A DNA stretch of 64,000 nucleotides from Sulfitobacter sp043557345 (GCF_043557345.1 NZ_JBIFFV010000006.1:1-64000); one strand, 5' to 3'; positions 54,299 through 62,975 are shown, counted from the stretch's first letter. Notes: generated from the letters alone by a model not told the origin. Numbers and translations: made by a program.

Positions 54299-56100
54299 TA
54301 CACCCGTGCCTTGGGGGCGATCTTTTTCATGTCGATGCCGCCTTCATCCTCTTTGGTCAGCGGATCAAGGTGCACGGCGCGGTAGGTCAGCTTGGCCTCG
54401 TTGCCGTCGAACCAGGCCAGCGAATGCTTGCGCCATTCGTCGTCGTTCCGATCCGGGTAATCCTCATGCGCATGCGCGCCCCGGCTCTCTTTCCGGGCGG
54501 CGGCGGCGGTGATCGTGGCGGTGGCGTTGGGCATCAGGTTGGTCAGCTCCAGCGTCTCCATCAGGTCGGAGTTCCACACGAGGCTGCGGTCGGTGACATG
54601 CAGATCGTTCAGCTTGTCGGCCACGTCGATCATCTTCTTGCGGCCTTCCTCCAGCGTCTTGTCGGTGCGGAAAACGGCAGCATCGGCCTGCATGGTCTTT
54701 TGCATCTCAAGGCGCAGTTCGGCGGTCGGCGTGCCGCCCTTGGCATTGCGCAAACCGTCGAAGCGATCGAAAGCCTTCTCGACCGATTTGAGGTTCGGCG
54801 CGGGGACCGGGCTGTCGGCGTCGACAATCTTGGCGGCGCGGATTGCAGCGGCGCGGCCAAAGACCACGAGGTCGATAAGCGAGTTGGAGCCCAGACGGTT
54901 GGCCCCATGTACAGAGGCACAGCCCGCCTCGCCCACGGCCATCAGCCCGGGTGCGATGGCATCGGGGTTATCGGCGGTCGGGTTCAGCACCTCGCCCCAA
55001 TAGTTCGTGGGGATGCCGCCCATGTTGTAGTGCACGGTTGGCAGCACCGGGATCGGCTCTTTGGTGAGGTCCACACCGGCAAAGATCCGTGCGGATTCCG
55101 AGATGCCCGGCAGGCGCAGGTCCAGCGTTTCCGGCGGCAGGTGGTTGAGGTGCAGGTGGATGTGATCCTTATTCTCACCCACACCGCGGCCTTCGCGGAT
55201 CTCCATGGTCATGCAGCGCGATACCACGTCACGGCTGGCCAAGTCCTTGTAGGTTGGCGCATAGCGCTCCATAAAGCGCTCGCCCTCGGAGTTGGTCAGA
55301 TACCCGCCCTCGCCGCGCGCACCTTCGGTGATCAGGCAGCCCGCGCCATAGATGCCGGTGGGGTGGAACTGGACGAACTCCATGTCCTGCAGCGGCAGGC
55401 CCGCACGGGCCGCCATGCCGCCGCCGTCGCCGGTGCAGGTGTGCGCGGAGGTGGCCGAGAAGTAGGCACGGCCATAGCCGCCGGTGGCCAGCACCACCAT
55501 CTTGGCGCTGAACAGATGCATGGTGCCGTCGTCGAGCTTCCAGCAGAGCACACCTTGGCAGACACCGTCGTCCGACATAATCAGGTCGATGGCGAAATAT
55601 TCGATGAAGAATTCCGCGCTTTGCTTCAGCGACTGGCCGTAGAGCGTGTGCAGGATCGCGTGGCCGGTCCGGTCGGCGGCGGCACAGGTGCGCTGCACGG
55701 GCGGGCCTTCGCCGAATTCCGTGGTGTGGCCGCCGAAGGGGCGCTGATAGATCTTGCCTTCCTCGGTGCGCGAGAAGGGCACGCCGTAATGCTCAAGCTC
55801 GTAAACCGCCTTGGGCGCTTCGCGGGCGAGGTATTCCATCGCATCCGTGTCGCCCAGCCAGTCCGAGCCCTTGACGGTGTCATACATATGCCACTGCCAG
55901 TTGTCGGGGCCCATGTTGCTCAAGGACGCGGCGATGCCACCCTGCGCCGCCACGGTGTGGCTGCGGGTCGGGAACACCTTTGAGATACAGGCCGTGCGCA
56001 GCCCCTGCTCCGCCATGCCCAAAGTCGCGCGCAGACCAGCACCGCCTGCCCCCACCACGACAACGTCATATTCGTGGGTTTCGTATTCATATGCTGCCAT
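54295..56100 (-). CDS. sdhA: Succinate dehydrogenase flavoprotein subunit
   Basis: A 601-residue flavoprotein that oxidises succinate. Dinucleotide fold: VVVGAGGAGLRATLGMAEQG; the covalent FAD histidine is in RSHTVAAQGGI; active-site elements include HPTGIYGAGCLITEGARGEGGYL and TVHYNMGGIPTN; the C-terminal helical region (PLTKEDEGGIDMKKI) is intact. Length matches the family. It lies between sdhD and the lipoprotein gene in the operon. Confidence 0.98.
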   Translation of the reverse strand: MAAYEYETHEYDVVVVGAGGAGLRATLGMAEQGLRTACISKVFPTRSHTVAAQGGIAASLSNMGPDNWQWHMYDTVKGSDWLGDTDAMEYLAREAPKAVYELEHYGVPFSRTEEGKIYQRPFGGHTTEFGEGPPVQRTCAAADRTGHAILHTLYGQSLKQSAEFFIEYFAIDLIMSDDGVCQGVLCWKLDDGTMHLFSAKMVVLATGGYGRAYFSATSAHTCTGDGGGMAARAGLPLQDMEFVQFHPTGIYGAGCLITEGARGEGGYLTNSEGERFMERYAPTYKDLASRDVVSRCMTMEIREGRGVGENKDHIHLHLNHLPPETLDLRLPGISESARIFAGVDLTKEPIPVLPTVHYNMGGIPTNYWGEVLNPTADNPDAIAPGLMAVGEAGCASVHGANRLGSNSLIDLVVFGRAAAIRAAKIVDADSPVPAPNLKSVEKAFDRFDGLRNAKGGTPTAELRLEMQKTMQADAAVFRTDKTLEEGRKKMIDVADKLNDLHVTDRSLVWNSDLMETLELTNLMPNATATITAAAARKESRGAHAHEDYPDRNDDEWRKHSLAWFDGNEAKLTYRAVHLDPLTKEDEGGIDMKKIAPKARVY

Positions 56101-56129
56101 TTAATCGGTCTCCCGTTTGGGCGTATTGT

Positions 56130-56501
56130 TTACAGGGCGAGCTTGGCGATGGCGAAAACGCCGACCGCTGCTGCGCCGTAGCTGATGATGGTCATCACGA
56201 TGAGGGCGACTTTGTTGGCCAGCCCATGGACATAGTCCTCGATCAGCACCTGCACGCCGTCATTGAAATGTTTAAAGCCCACGATCAGCGTCAGCGCCGC
56301 CACGATGGCCGGGAAAGGACGCGCGTAATAGGCAAGGATTTCTTCATAGCTGCCGCCGAGCGCACTGCCGAAGGTAAAGACGAACAGCGGGATCAGGACC
56401 AACAGCGCCAGCGAAGAGACTTTCATCGCCCAGAAATGCGCGGTGCCGGTTTTCGCCGAGCCAAGGCCGCGGGCGCGTTTGCGATCTGTCATGTATGCCA
56501 T
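56130..56501 (-). CDS. sdhD: Succinate dehydrogenase membrane subunit D
   Basis: A 123-residue membrane protein with three helices. HFWAMKVSSLALLVLIPLFV starts the core and FKHFNDGVQVLIEDYVHG carries the haem/quinone-site histidines typical of SdhD. The start at 56501 follows GAGGAG; a longer upstream frame has no support. It lies between sdhC (11 bases) and sdhA (29 bases). Confidence 0.95.
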   Translation of the reverse strand: MAYMTDRKRARGLGSAKTGTAHFWAMKVSSLALLVLIPLFVFTFGSALGGSYEEILAYYARPFPAIVAALTLIVGFKHFNDGVQVLIEDYVHGLANKVALIVMTIISYGAAAVGVFAIAKLAL

Positions 56502-56512
56502 GGTGTCGCTCC

Positions 56513-56896
56513 TCAAACGATGATGATGGTCAGGATGGTCAGCACGACCGATCCGATCAGCACGGTCCAGCCCAGCTTTTCCGCGGTGGGGATATCGAGC
56601 ATCCGGCCCGTGTCCCAGATCAGGTGCCGAACGCCGGCCAGCGTGTGATACCACAGACCTAGGAGAGACAGGGTAAAGACCAAATCACCGAACCAGCTGG
56701 TCATGATCCCGTTTACCGTGTCGAAATACTCAAGCGACGTGGCGGCGGCGAGGAACCACCACACGATCAGCAGCGCGGTGATCAGCATCGCGTTGCCGGT
56801 GATCCGAGTGAGAATCGACGTCATAGAAGTCAATTGGGGGCGATAAATCGTCAAATGCGGGGAAAGCGGGCGGTTACCCCGGTTCACATCGGCCAT
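56513..56896 (-). CDS. sdhC: Succinate dehydrogenase cytochrome b556 subunit
   Basis: The 127-residue subunit anchors the complex and binds haem b. RPLSPHLTIYRPQLTSMTSILTRITG is the family start and GLWYHTLAGVRHLIWDTG contains the haem-ligand histidine. Three membrane helices are visible. It is the first gene of the operon; its upstream region holds two TGTGATCACA sites. Confidence 0.97.
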   Translation of the reverse strand: MADVNRGNRPLSPHLTIYRPQLTSMTSILTRITGNAMLITALLIVWWFLAAATSLEYFDTVNGIMTSWFGDLVFTLSLLGLWYHTLAGVRHLIWDTGRMLDIPTAEKLGWTVLIGSVVLTILTIIIV

Positions 56897-57045
56897 GGCG
56901 CGGTCCTTTGTCCTGTGCTTTGTCCTGTGCTTTGCATCTTGATAGCGGTTTTTACAGGACTGTCACGGGGAACTGCGGGGAATCTGCGGGGTTTGGCCGG
57001 TGTTTCGGTGGAAAAATGACAGAGTGATGTGGTCCTGCCCGCTTT

Positions 57046-57076
57046 TGTGATCACAGCAGATTATCGTGTGATCACA
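57046..57076 (-). promoter_or_regulatory. Paired TGTGATCACA operator upstream of sdhC
   Basis: Two perfect palindromes TGTGATCACA occupy 57046-57055 and 57067-57076, centres 21 bases apart. The second copy sits in ATCGTGTGATCACAAA, which also occurs in front of sucC (62962-62977). The sites lie 150-180 bases upstream of the sdhC start. Confidence 0.75.
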
Positions 57077-57098
57077 AAACCTCCCCCTTCCCCGAACG

Positions 57099-57129
57099 AA
57101 AAAGCGCGCCCCGATTGGGACGCGCTTTC
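57099..57129 (-). terminator. Terminator after mdh
   Basis: AAAGCGCGTCCC and GGGGCGCGCTTTTT form a stem on the minus strand, ending in a T run. It stands 21 bases past the mdh stop codon. Confidence 0.8.
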
Positions 57130-57149
57130 GAACGCATATGCGGTGAGGC

Positions 57150-58112
57150 TCAGGCGAGGGTTTCGTCGATGCCTTTGCACGCTTCGACCAGACCTTTGAC
57201 CGCGTTGACGGAGTTGTCGAACATCGCCTGCTCGTCTTTGTTCATCGAAATCTCGACAACACGCTCGACACCGCCCGCGCCGATCACCGTGGGCACGCCC
57301 ACGTAGAAACCGTTCAGGCCGTAGGCGCCATCGACATGCGCCGCCGTAGGCAGCACGCGCTTTTGGTCTTTGAGATAGGCCTCGGCCATCTCGATCGCGG
57401 AGGTGGCAGGCGCGTAGAAGGCCGAACCGGTCTTCAGCAGGCCCACGATCTCGGCGCCGCCGTCACGGGTGCGCTGTACGATCGCGTCGAGCTTGTCCTG
57501 TGTGGTCCAGCCCATCTTGACCAGATCCGGCAGCGGGATGCCCGCAACGGTGGAGTAGCGCACCAGCGGCACCATCGTGTCGCCGTGACCACCCAGAACG
57601 AAGGCGGTGACGTCTTTCATCGACACGTTGAACTCGGTCGCGAGGAAGTGGCGGAAACGCGCGCTGTCGAGAACCCCTGCCATGCCGCAAACCTTGTTGT
57701 GCGGCAGGCCCGAGAATTCGCGCAGCGCCCAAACCATCGCGTCGAGCGGGTTGGTAATGCAGATCACGAAAGCGTCGGGCGCGTGTTTGGCGATGCCTTC
57801 GCCCACGGATTTCATAACCTTGAGGTTGATGCCCAGAAGGTCATCGCGACTCATGCCCGGCTTGCGGGCGACACCGGCGGTGACGATGCAGACATCTGCG
57901 CCCGCGATATCGGCGTAATCCTGAGTGCCCGACATGGTGGCGTCGAACTTGCCCGATGGGCCCGACGACGCGATATCGAGAGCTTTGCCCTCAGGGGTGC
58001 CCTCGGCAATGTCGAACAGGACGACATCGCCCAATTCTTTCAACGCTGCGAGATGGGCGAGAGTGCCGCCGATTTGCCCCGCGCCGATAAGCGCGATTTT
58101 GGGTCTGGCCAT
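57150..58112 (-). CDS. mdh: Malate dehydrogenase
   Basis: The 320-residue NAD-dependent enzyme of the LDH-like MDH type has the fold ALIGAGQIGGTLAHLAALKELGDVVLFDIAEG, substrate-binding RKPGMSRDDLL, and the catalytic histidine in VLGGHGDTMVPLVRY. The start at 58112 (MARPKIALIG) follows GGAGACATGACC; a longer upstream frame is not supported. It stands upstream of the sdh block on the same strand and shares its functional context, oxidation of TCA acids. Confidence 0.97.
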   Translation of the reverse strand: MARPKIALIGAGQIGGTLAHLAALKELGDVVLFDIAEGTPEGKALDIASSGPSGKFDATMSGTQDYADIAGADVCIVTAGVARKPGMSRDDLLGINLKVMKSVGEGIAKHAPDAFVICITNPLDAMVWALREFSGLPHNKVCGMAGVLDSARFRHFLATEFNVSMKDVTAFVLGGHGDTMVPLVRYSTVAGIPLPDLVKMGWTTQDKLDAIVQRTRDGGAEIVGLLKTGSAFYAPATSAIEMAEAYLKDQKRVLPTAAHVDGAYGLNGFYVGVPTVIGAGGVERVVEISMNKDEQAMFDNSVNAVKGLVEACKGIDETLA

Positions 58113-58215
58113 GGTCATGTCTCCGACAGAGGTTTCATTTGCGCCGGAGATACCGAAATGCACGGTCCCGTGCAAGTTGCAGCATTTAGCAGCGGCTAAC
58201 CCCTGCCCTCACCAC

Positions 58216-58241
58216 GAAAAAGGCCGCCCCGAGGGGCGGCC
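58216..58241 (-). terminator. Terminator after the PRC-barrel gene
   Basis: GGCCGCCCC (58222-58230) pairs with GGGGCGGCC (58233-58241); on the minus strand TTTTTC follows. Confidence 0.85.
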
Positions 58242-58266
58242 GATTGCTGAACCTTAAGGCGAATAA

Positions 58267-59382
58267 TTATTCACCTTGGTACTCAGGCTGCGATTCCAGA
58301 CGCTCTTCGGTGCTGTCGATGTAGATGCGCACGTCGTCGCCTTCCACGTTTTTCAGAACCTGAAGTTCATCAAAAGTCACGGCCACCGGCTTTTCGCCCA
58401 GACCAAGGAAACCGCCCACGTTGATGACAACACGGTCAACCTTACCGTCGTCGCCGATCAGCAGCGTGTCGATCTCACCCACGGTCTCATCGTTGGCACC
58501 ATATACATAGGAGCCTTCGAGGTCATCGGCGCTCATCTGTTGGATCATCTCGGCTTCGGCGGCGGCATAGCCTTCACGCTCGACTTCCGGGCGCGGCAGC
58601 AGTTCACGCTCAACAGTCTCGTTGCCTGTGATCACGGTGGTGTTGGCTTCGGCTTCGTTGACAGCTTCTTCTGTCTCGGCCTCAGCGTTCTCCATCATGG
58701 TTTCGGCTTCTTGCGCCATTTCCTCGGATTCGGCCTCTACTTCGTTGGCCATCTCTTCGGTCTCGGCTTCAAGGTTCTCGGCCGCCTTCTCTGCGTCCTG
58801 AGCCATCTCCTCGGTCTCGGCCTCTACTTCATTGGCCATTTCCTTGGTCTCGGCTTCGGCCTCATTGGCCATCTCTTCAGCTTCGGTCTCGCCGTTGACG
58901 ACGGTGACGTTCGCGTCAGTCTCTTTCATGGCGTCGCCTTCCATAGGCTCGCCGTCCATCACGGGGCGTTCGAACTCAGGCGCCTGCTCCAGCATCTCTT
59001 TCGAGGTGTTCACAACGAGGAAACGGTCACCGTCTTCGTCGTTCAGGATTTGGATCTTGTCCATGGAGATGGAAACGTCACGCTCGCCCAAGCCAAGGAA
59101 ACCGCCGACGCCGAGGATCACGGCAGTCACTTCGCCGTCCTGCGACACGATGATGTCGTTAATCTCACCGATGTCGTCCCATTCCTGCTCTGCGCCATTG
59201 GCGACAGGGGTGGCCGCGTCAACTTCGGCTTCGGAGTTGTAGATGCGCATGCCGATCAGGTCGGACGCAAGGAAATCTGTCTGCTCGACAGCGACGTTGC
59301 CAAAGCCCTCGGAATGCGCCTCAGCAAAGGCTGCGCCGGACATGGTCAGTACGATGGCCGTCGTGCTCAGAAAACGTTTCAT
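58267..59382 (-). CDS. Secreted PRC-barrel protein with acidic repeat linker
   Basis: This 371-residue protein has a signal peptide (MKRFLSTTAIVLTMSGAAFA) and two PRC-barrel domains: about 30-120 (LIGMRIYNSEAEV...VGGFLGLGERDVSISMDKI) and about 275-365 (LEGSYVYGANDETVGEIDTLL...VGGFLGLGEKPVAVTFDEL). Between them lies a ~100-residue acidic, Ala/Glu/Met-rich tract with recurring EMANEVEAETEEMAQ-type units, probably a long helical or coiled-coil linker. The two PRC copies share VGGFLGLGE almost exactly. PRC barrels bind proteins, RNA or other partners; here the protein is likely periplasmic or surface-exposed. Start chosen at the signal peptide. Confidence 0.88.
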   Translation of the reverse strand: MKRFLSTTAIVLTMSGAAFAEAHSEGFGNVAVEQTDFLASDLIGMRIYNSEAEVDAATPVANGAEQEWDDIGEINDIIVSQDGEVTAVILGVGGFLGLGERDVSISMDKIQILNDEDGDRFLVVNTSKEMLEQAPEFERPVMDGEPMEGDAMKETDANVTVVNGETEAEEMANEAEAETKEMANEVEAETEEMAQDAEKAAENLEAETEEMANEVEAESEEMAQEAETMMENAEAETEEAVNEAEANTTVITGNETVERELLPRPEVEREGYAAAEAEMIQQMSADDLEGSYVYGANDETVGEIDTLLIGDDGKVDRVVINVGGFLGLGEKPVAVTFDELQVLKNVEGDDVRIYIDSTEERLESQPEYQGE

Positions 59383-59511
59383 TGTAAGTCTCCTTCCAAA
59401 AACGAGCGTTGCTTGCTCTTCTGGAACCACAACCCGGATGGCCCTATCCAGTTCCACGGCCAGACAAATAAATAGCGGGCCTTTGCCCGAGAACCGCCAA
59501 GACCCAAACAG

Positions 59512-59534
59512 AAAAAAGGCGACCATGGGCCGCC
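59512..59534 (-). terminator. Terminator of the small secreted gene
   Basis: On the minus strand GGCGGCC-CAT-GGTCGCC (one G-T pair) is followed by TTTTTT. Confidence 0.7.
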
Positions 59535-59559
59535 CGTGTCTTCCCGATATGGCTCGCTT

Positions 59560-59886
59560 TCAGGCGTCCTCGCCCTTGGCAGGCAGCTCTTCTGTCAGCG
59601 CCTCGAACCCTTGGCCCGAGGCGACCAGACAGGTGATGCCATTGACCCCGGTCACGGTGATCGTCCAACTGCCCGTCTGGTCAGAGGCGAAAACCTCGAC
59701 CACTGCATTATCGCCGCCCAAGCCCATGGACTGGCGCGTTTCGCCATAGCCATCCGCCAGCCGCAGCACCACATGATCGCGCGGCGCGCAATTGCGCGGC
59801 GTCTGCGCCTCGGTCGTGGTGGCCAGCACAATCGCCGAAGCGGCGGTGAGCGCCGCGAGGTGAAGAAATTTAACGAAACCTGTCAT
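59560..59886 (-). CDS. Small secreted protein of unknown function
   Basis: The 108-residue product has a signal peptide (FLHLAALTAASAIVLATTTEA) and a mature part with two cysteines (NCAPRD, TCLVAS) and beta-rich sequence (VVEVFASDQTGSWTITVTGVNG). An Asp/Gly-rich DGYGETRQSMGLGG loop is noticeable. The start at 59886 is set by the signal peptide. It is monocistronic; the pattern is like small periplasmic proteins of the group, but I cannot name a family. Confidence 0.75.
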   Translation of the reverse strand: MTGFVKFLHLAALTAASAIVLATTTEAQTPRNCAPRDHVVLRLADGYGETRQSMGLGGDNAVVEVFASDQTGSWTITVTGVNGITCLVASGQGFEALTEELPAKGEDA

Positions 59887-60190
59887 AGCATCTGCCTTCG
59901 CATCGAAAGGCGTGATCCTTGGGGGGGGTGAAATGCGCCATCTTTCGCACCGGCCCCAAAGCAGCCTTGGTTGAAATGACTGCATCCGCTGCGCCGAGTG
60001 TTGCCTCAGATGCGATGCAAAAGACAGTGCGCCGCAAGGCTGAAAGACTGGTTAATTCGCCGCGCGGAAATCTCTGCAACGGCTTCGCTGCGTCGCGGCA
60101 TGTTTTGCCTTGAAGTTTTCGCACAAAAATGCCCCTCTGTGCGCAACAATGTTAGGCGGCCAGCGCGCCGCCCTACCCGAGGAGCCTTTC
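59887..60190. other. Intergenic stretch, no gene seen
   Basis: This 304-base gap separates divergent genes and should hold the promoters of the small secreted gene and of the malyl-CoA enzyme operon. A GGGGGGG run lies near 59923. I see no gene or clear operator. Confidence 0.4.
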
Positions 60191-61057
60191 ATGACCGCCA
60201 CAACCCGCCCCCTGCGTTCCGTTCTCTACATCCCCGGCTCCAAGCCCCGTGCCTTGGACAAGGCCCGTGGATTGGCCTGCGACGCCGTGATCTTCGACCT
60301 CGAAGATGCCGTCTCCCCCGACGAGAAAGTCGCTGCACGTGAAACATTGGCCGAGGCACTGGCCGAGGGCGGCTACGGCGCGCGGATGCGGGTGGTGCGG
60401 ATCAACGGGCTCGACACCGAATGGGGCGCCGATGACGCCCGCGCCGCTGCCGCGATGCAGCCCGATGCGATTCTCTTGCCCAAGGTCGGCTCCCCCGCCG
60501 ACCTCGAAGCGCTGGCCGAGATCGTGGGCGACATCCCCCTCTGGGCGATGATGGAAACCCCCGGCGCCATGCTCAACGCCGCCGCCATCGCCGGACACCG
60601 CCAGTTGCAGGCCATGGTCATGGGCACCAACGATCTGGCGAAAGACCTGCAAACCCGCTTCCGCCCCGACCGCCTGCCGCTGATCACCGGCCTCGGCCTT
60701 TGCCTGCTGGCCGCCAAGGCCCATGGCGTGGCGATCATCGACGGGGTGTATAACGCGTTCAAAGACGAAGACGGGCTGCGCGCCGAATGCGAACAGGGCC
60801 GCGACATGGGGTTCGACGGCAAGACCCTGATCCACCCCGCGCAGCTCGACATCGCCAATGCCGCCTTCACCCCGTCGGAGGCGGAAGTCGCCCTCGCCCG
60901 CCGCCAGATCGACGCCTATGGAGAGGCGCAGGCCGCAGGTCAGGGCGTGGCGGTCGTCGACGGTAAAATCGTGGAGAATCTCCATGTTGCCACCGCCCGC
61001 GAAACACTGGCAAAACTGGCGGCAATTGCAGCCATGAGCCCGGAGCCTTCGCCATGA
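60191..61057 (+). CDS. mcl2: CitE-like malyl-CoA lyase/thioesterase (Mcl2 type)
   Basis: The 288-residue TIM-barrel protein of the HpcH/HpaI-CitE family starts RSVLYIPGSKPRALDKARGL and has FDLEDAVSPDEK, ILLPKVGSPADLEAL, MMETPGAMLNAAAIAG, and GKTLIHPAQLDIANAAFTPS. In Rhodobacter relatives the paralogue in this context is the (3S)-malyl-CoA thioesterase that completes the ethylmalonyl-CoA pathway; lyase activity cannot be ruled out from sequence. RBS GAGGAG is present. It is the first gene of a unit with nnrU-like, DUF1737 and mch genes. Confidence 0.85.
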   Translation: MTATTRPLRSVLYIPGSKPRALDKARGLACDAVIFDLEDAVSPDEKVAARETLAEALAEGGYGARMRVVRINGLDTEWGADDARAAAAMQPDAILLPKVGSPADLEALAEIVGDIPLWAMMETPGAMLNAAAIAGHRQLQAMVMGTNDLAKDLQTRFRPDRLPLITGLGLCLLAAKAHGVAIIDGVYNAFKDEDGLRAECEQGRDMGFDGKTLIHPAQLDIANAAFTPSEAEVALARRQIDAYGEAQAAGQGVAVVDGKIVENLHVATARETLAKLAAIAAMSPEPSP

Positions 61058-61611
61058 CAGTTCTCATCCTCGGCCTGATCCTTTGGATCGGGGCCCATCT
61101 CTTCAAACGCCTGATGCCTGTCCAACGGGCGCAGATGGGCACCGCAGGCCGAGGCGCAGTGGCCGCCGCATTGGTCGTGGCACTCGCCCTCATCATCTGG
61201 GGGTATCGCGCGGCGGAATTCATTCCGGTCTGGACCCCGCCGAGCTTCCTAACCCACCTTAACAACCTGTTGATGGTGCTGGCCTTCTGGGTCTTCGGCT
61301 CCAGCGCCGCCAAGGGCGCCAAGGCATGGCCCGCCTATAAAACCCGCCATCCGCAACTGCTGGCGGTGAAAATCTGGGCCACGGCGCATCTTCTGGTCAA
61401 CGGCGATCTCGCCTCTATCCTGCTCTTTGGCACCATGCTCGGCTGGGCGGTGAGCGAGGTGATCCTGATCAACCGCGCCGAGCCGGGCTGGACACCCCCG
61501 CCCCACGCAGGCCGCGCCACCTATATCCGCCTCATCGTGATCTCCACGATCCTTTTCGTTCTCGTCGCCGGCATTCACACATGGCTTGGCGTCATCCCCT
61601 TCCCCCATTGA
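61054..61611 (+). CDS. NnrU family membrane protein
   Basis: A 185-residue protein with about five membrane helices. The start LILGLILWIGAHLFKRLMP matches the NnrU family, and LLAVKIWATAHLLVNGDLASILLFGTMLGWA is also typical. NnrU was linked to nitrite/nitric oxide reduction, but the family is widespread without denitrification genes. Here it overlaps mcl2 by 4 bases and precedes the DUF1737 gene by 14, so it belongs to the ethylmalonyl-CoA unit, with no known role in it. Confidence 0.85.
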   Translation: MTVLILGLILWIGAHLFKRLMPVQRAQMGTAGRGAVAAALVVALALIIWGYRAAEFIPVWTPPSFLTHLNNLLMVLAFWVFGSSAAKGAKAWPAYKTRHPQLLAVKIWATAHLLVNGDLASILLFGTMLGWAVSEVILINRAEPGWTPPPHAGRATYIRLIVISTILFVLVAGIHTWLGVIPFPH

Positions 61612-61625
61612 CCCCGGAGCCTTCC

Positions 61626-61829
61626 ATGAAAGTTTACCGCTTCCTCTCCGAAGAAGACACATCCGCCTTTTGCCACAAGGTCACCGACGCGCTGAACAAA
61701 GGCTGGGAGCTTTACGGCTCCCCCACCCAGACATGGGACCACAAGGCCGGGGTCATGCGCTGCGGCCAAGCCGTGGTGAAAGACGCCCCCGGCACCTATT
61801 CGCCCGATACCAAATTGGGCGAGCAGTAA
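61626..61829 (+). CDS. DUF1737 family small protein
   Basis: A 67-residue protein with the DUF1737 pattern: MKVYRFLSEEDTSAFCHKVTDALNKGWELYGSPTQTWD. The longest frame starts upstream, but the ATG at 61626 matches the family start and follows GGAGCC. It is coupled to mch (the TAATG junction). Function unknown; it may modulate a neighbour. Confidence 0.85.
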   Translation: MKVYRFLSEEDTSAFCHKVTDALNKGWELYGSPTQTWDHKAGVMRCGQAVVKDAPGTYSPDTKLGEQ

Positions 61830-62860
61830 TGAGCAAGACCAACCGGGGCCGCTTCTTTGAGGATTACACACTGGGCGAGGTGCTGCATCACGCGGTGCCC
61901 CGCACGGTCGGCGCGGGCGAACGCGCGCTCTATCACGCGCTCTACCCCGCGCGGCACGCGCTCTATTCCGCCGACAGTTTCGCCCAGTCCTGCGGGCTGA
62001 AGGCCAGCCCGCTCGACGATATGATCGCCTTTCACATCGTCTTTGGCAAAACCGTACCCGATGTCTCGCTCAATGCCGTGGCCAATCTGGGTTATGCCCA
62101 AGGCCGTTGGCTGCGCCCCGTCTGGCCCGGCGACACGCTGCGTGCGCAAAGCGAGGTCATCGGCCTCAAGCAAAATTCCAACGGCAAGACCGGCGTGGTC
62201 TGGGTCCGCACCACCGGGCTGAACCAGAATGACGAAATGGTGCTGGACTATGTCCGCTGGGTCATGGTGCGCAAAGCCGACCTCGACGCCCCCGCGCCCG
62301 AAACCACCCTGCCGGATCTCCCCGATGCGCTGAGTGTGGATCAATTGCATATCCCGCAGGGCCTCGACTTTACCAATTACGACTTCGCCCGCGCCGGGGA
62401 GCCGCACCGCTGGGGCGACTACGTGGTCGGCGAAAAGATCGACCATGTCGACGGCGTCACGATTGAGGAAGCCGAACACATGATGGCCACGCGCCTGTGG
62501 CAGAACACCGCCAAGGTGCATTTCGACACTTCCGCCCGCCCCGACGGTTCGCGGCTGATCTACGGCGGGCATGTGATCTCTATGGCGCGGGCGCTGTCCT
62601 TCAACGGGCTGGCCAATGCGCAGATGGTCGTGGGGCTGAACGGCGGCGCCCATGCCAACCCCTGCCTTGCAGGCGATACCGTCCGGGCATGGACCGAAGT
62701 GCTCGACAAGGCCGAGACTTCGGCCCCCGGTGTCGGCGCGCTGCGTCTGCGCCTTGTGGCAACCAAGGGCGGCGCCCCCTTCGAGCTGCGCGATGAGGCC
62801 GGAAAATACCGCGCAGAGGTTTTGCTTGACCTCGATTATTGGGCGCTCATGCCGCGCTGA
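61829..62860 (+). CDS. mch: Mesaconyl-CoA hydratase (beta-methylmalyl-CoA dehydratase)
   Basis: A 343-residue hotdog-fold hydratase with two MaoC-like halves. The N-terminal FFEDYTLGEVLHHAVPRTV and the second half WGDYVVGEKIDHVDGVTIEEAEHMMATRLWQNTAKVHFD are visible; YGGHVISMARALSFNGLAN and the ending LLDLDYWALMPR complete it. It interconverts mesaconyl-C1-CoA and beta-methylmalyl-CoA in the ethylmalonyl-CoA pathway. The start is the ATG of a TAATG junction with the DUF1737 gene. sucC follows after an intergenic operator region. Confidence 0.95.
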   Translation: MSKTNRGRFFEDYTLGEVLHHAVPRTVGAGERALYHALYPARHALYSADSFAQSCGLKASPLDDMIAFHIVFGKTVPDVSLNAVANLGYAQGRWLRPVWPGDTLRAQSEVIGLKQNSNGKTGVVWVRTTGLNQNDEMVLDYVRWVMVRKADLDAPAPETTLPDLPDALSVDQLHIPQGLDFTNYDFARAGEPHRWGDYVVGEKIDHVDGVTIEEAEHMMATRLWQNTAKVHFDTSARPDGSRLIYGGHVISMARALSFNGLANAQMVVGLNGGAHANPCLAGDTVRAWTEVLDKAETSAPGVGALRLRLVATKGGAPFELRDEAGKYRAEVLLDLDYWALMPR

Positions 62861-62944
62861 CTGGCCGGTCCGCCCCTTGAGCGGGGCGGCCTATCCCCCC
62901 TTAATCAAGCAAAAATCAGCCGATTCGGAGCCTTTGAGCGGAAA

Positions 62945-62975
62945 TGTGATCACACGTATTTATCGTGTGATCACA
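62945..62975 (+). promoter_or_regulatory. Paired TGTGATCACA operator upstream of sucC
   Basis: Two perfect palindromes TGTGATCACA lie at 62945-62954 and 62966-62975, 21 bases apart. The same spacing and the same ATCGTGTGATCACAAA context occur upstream of sdhC (57046-57076). The site is ~110 bases before the sucC start. Confidence 0.75.

Noticed and set aside
57046..57076. CRP-type site at TGTGATCACA
   Set aside because: CRP sites have TGTGA and TCACA separated by six bases; here they are directly joined, so a different regulator is more likely.
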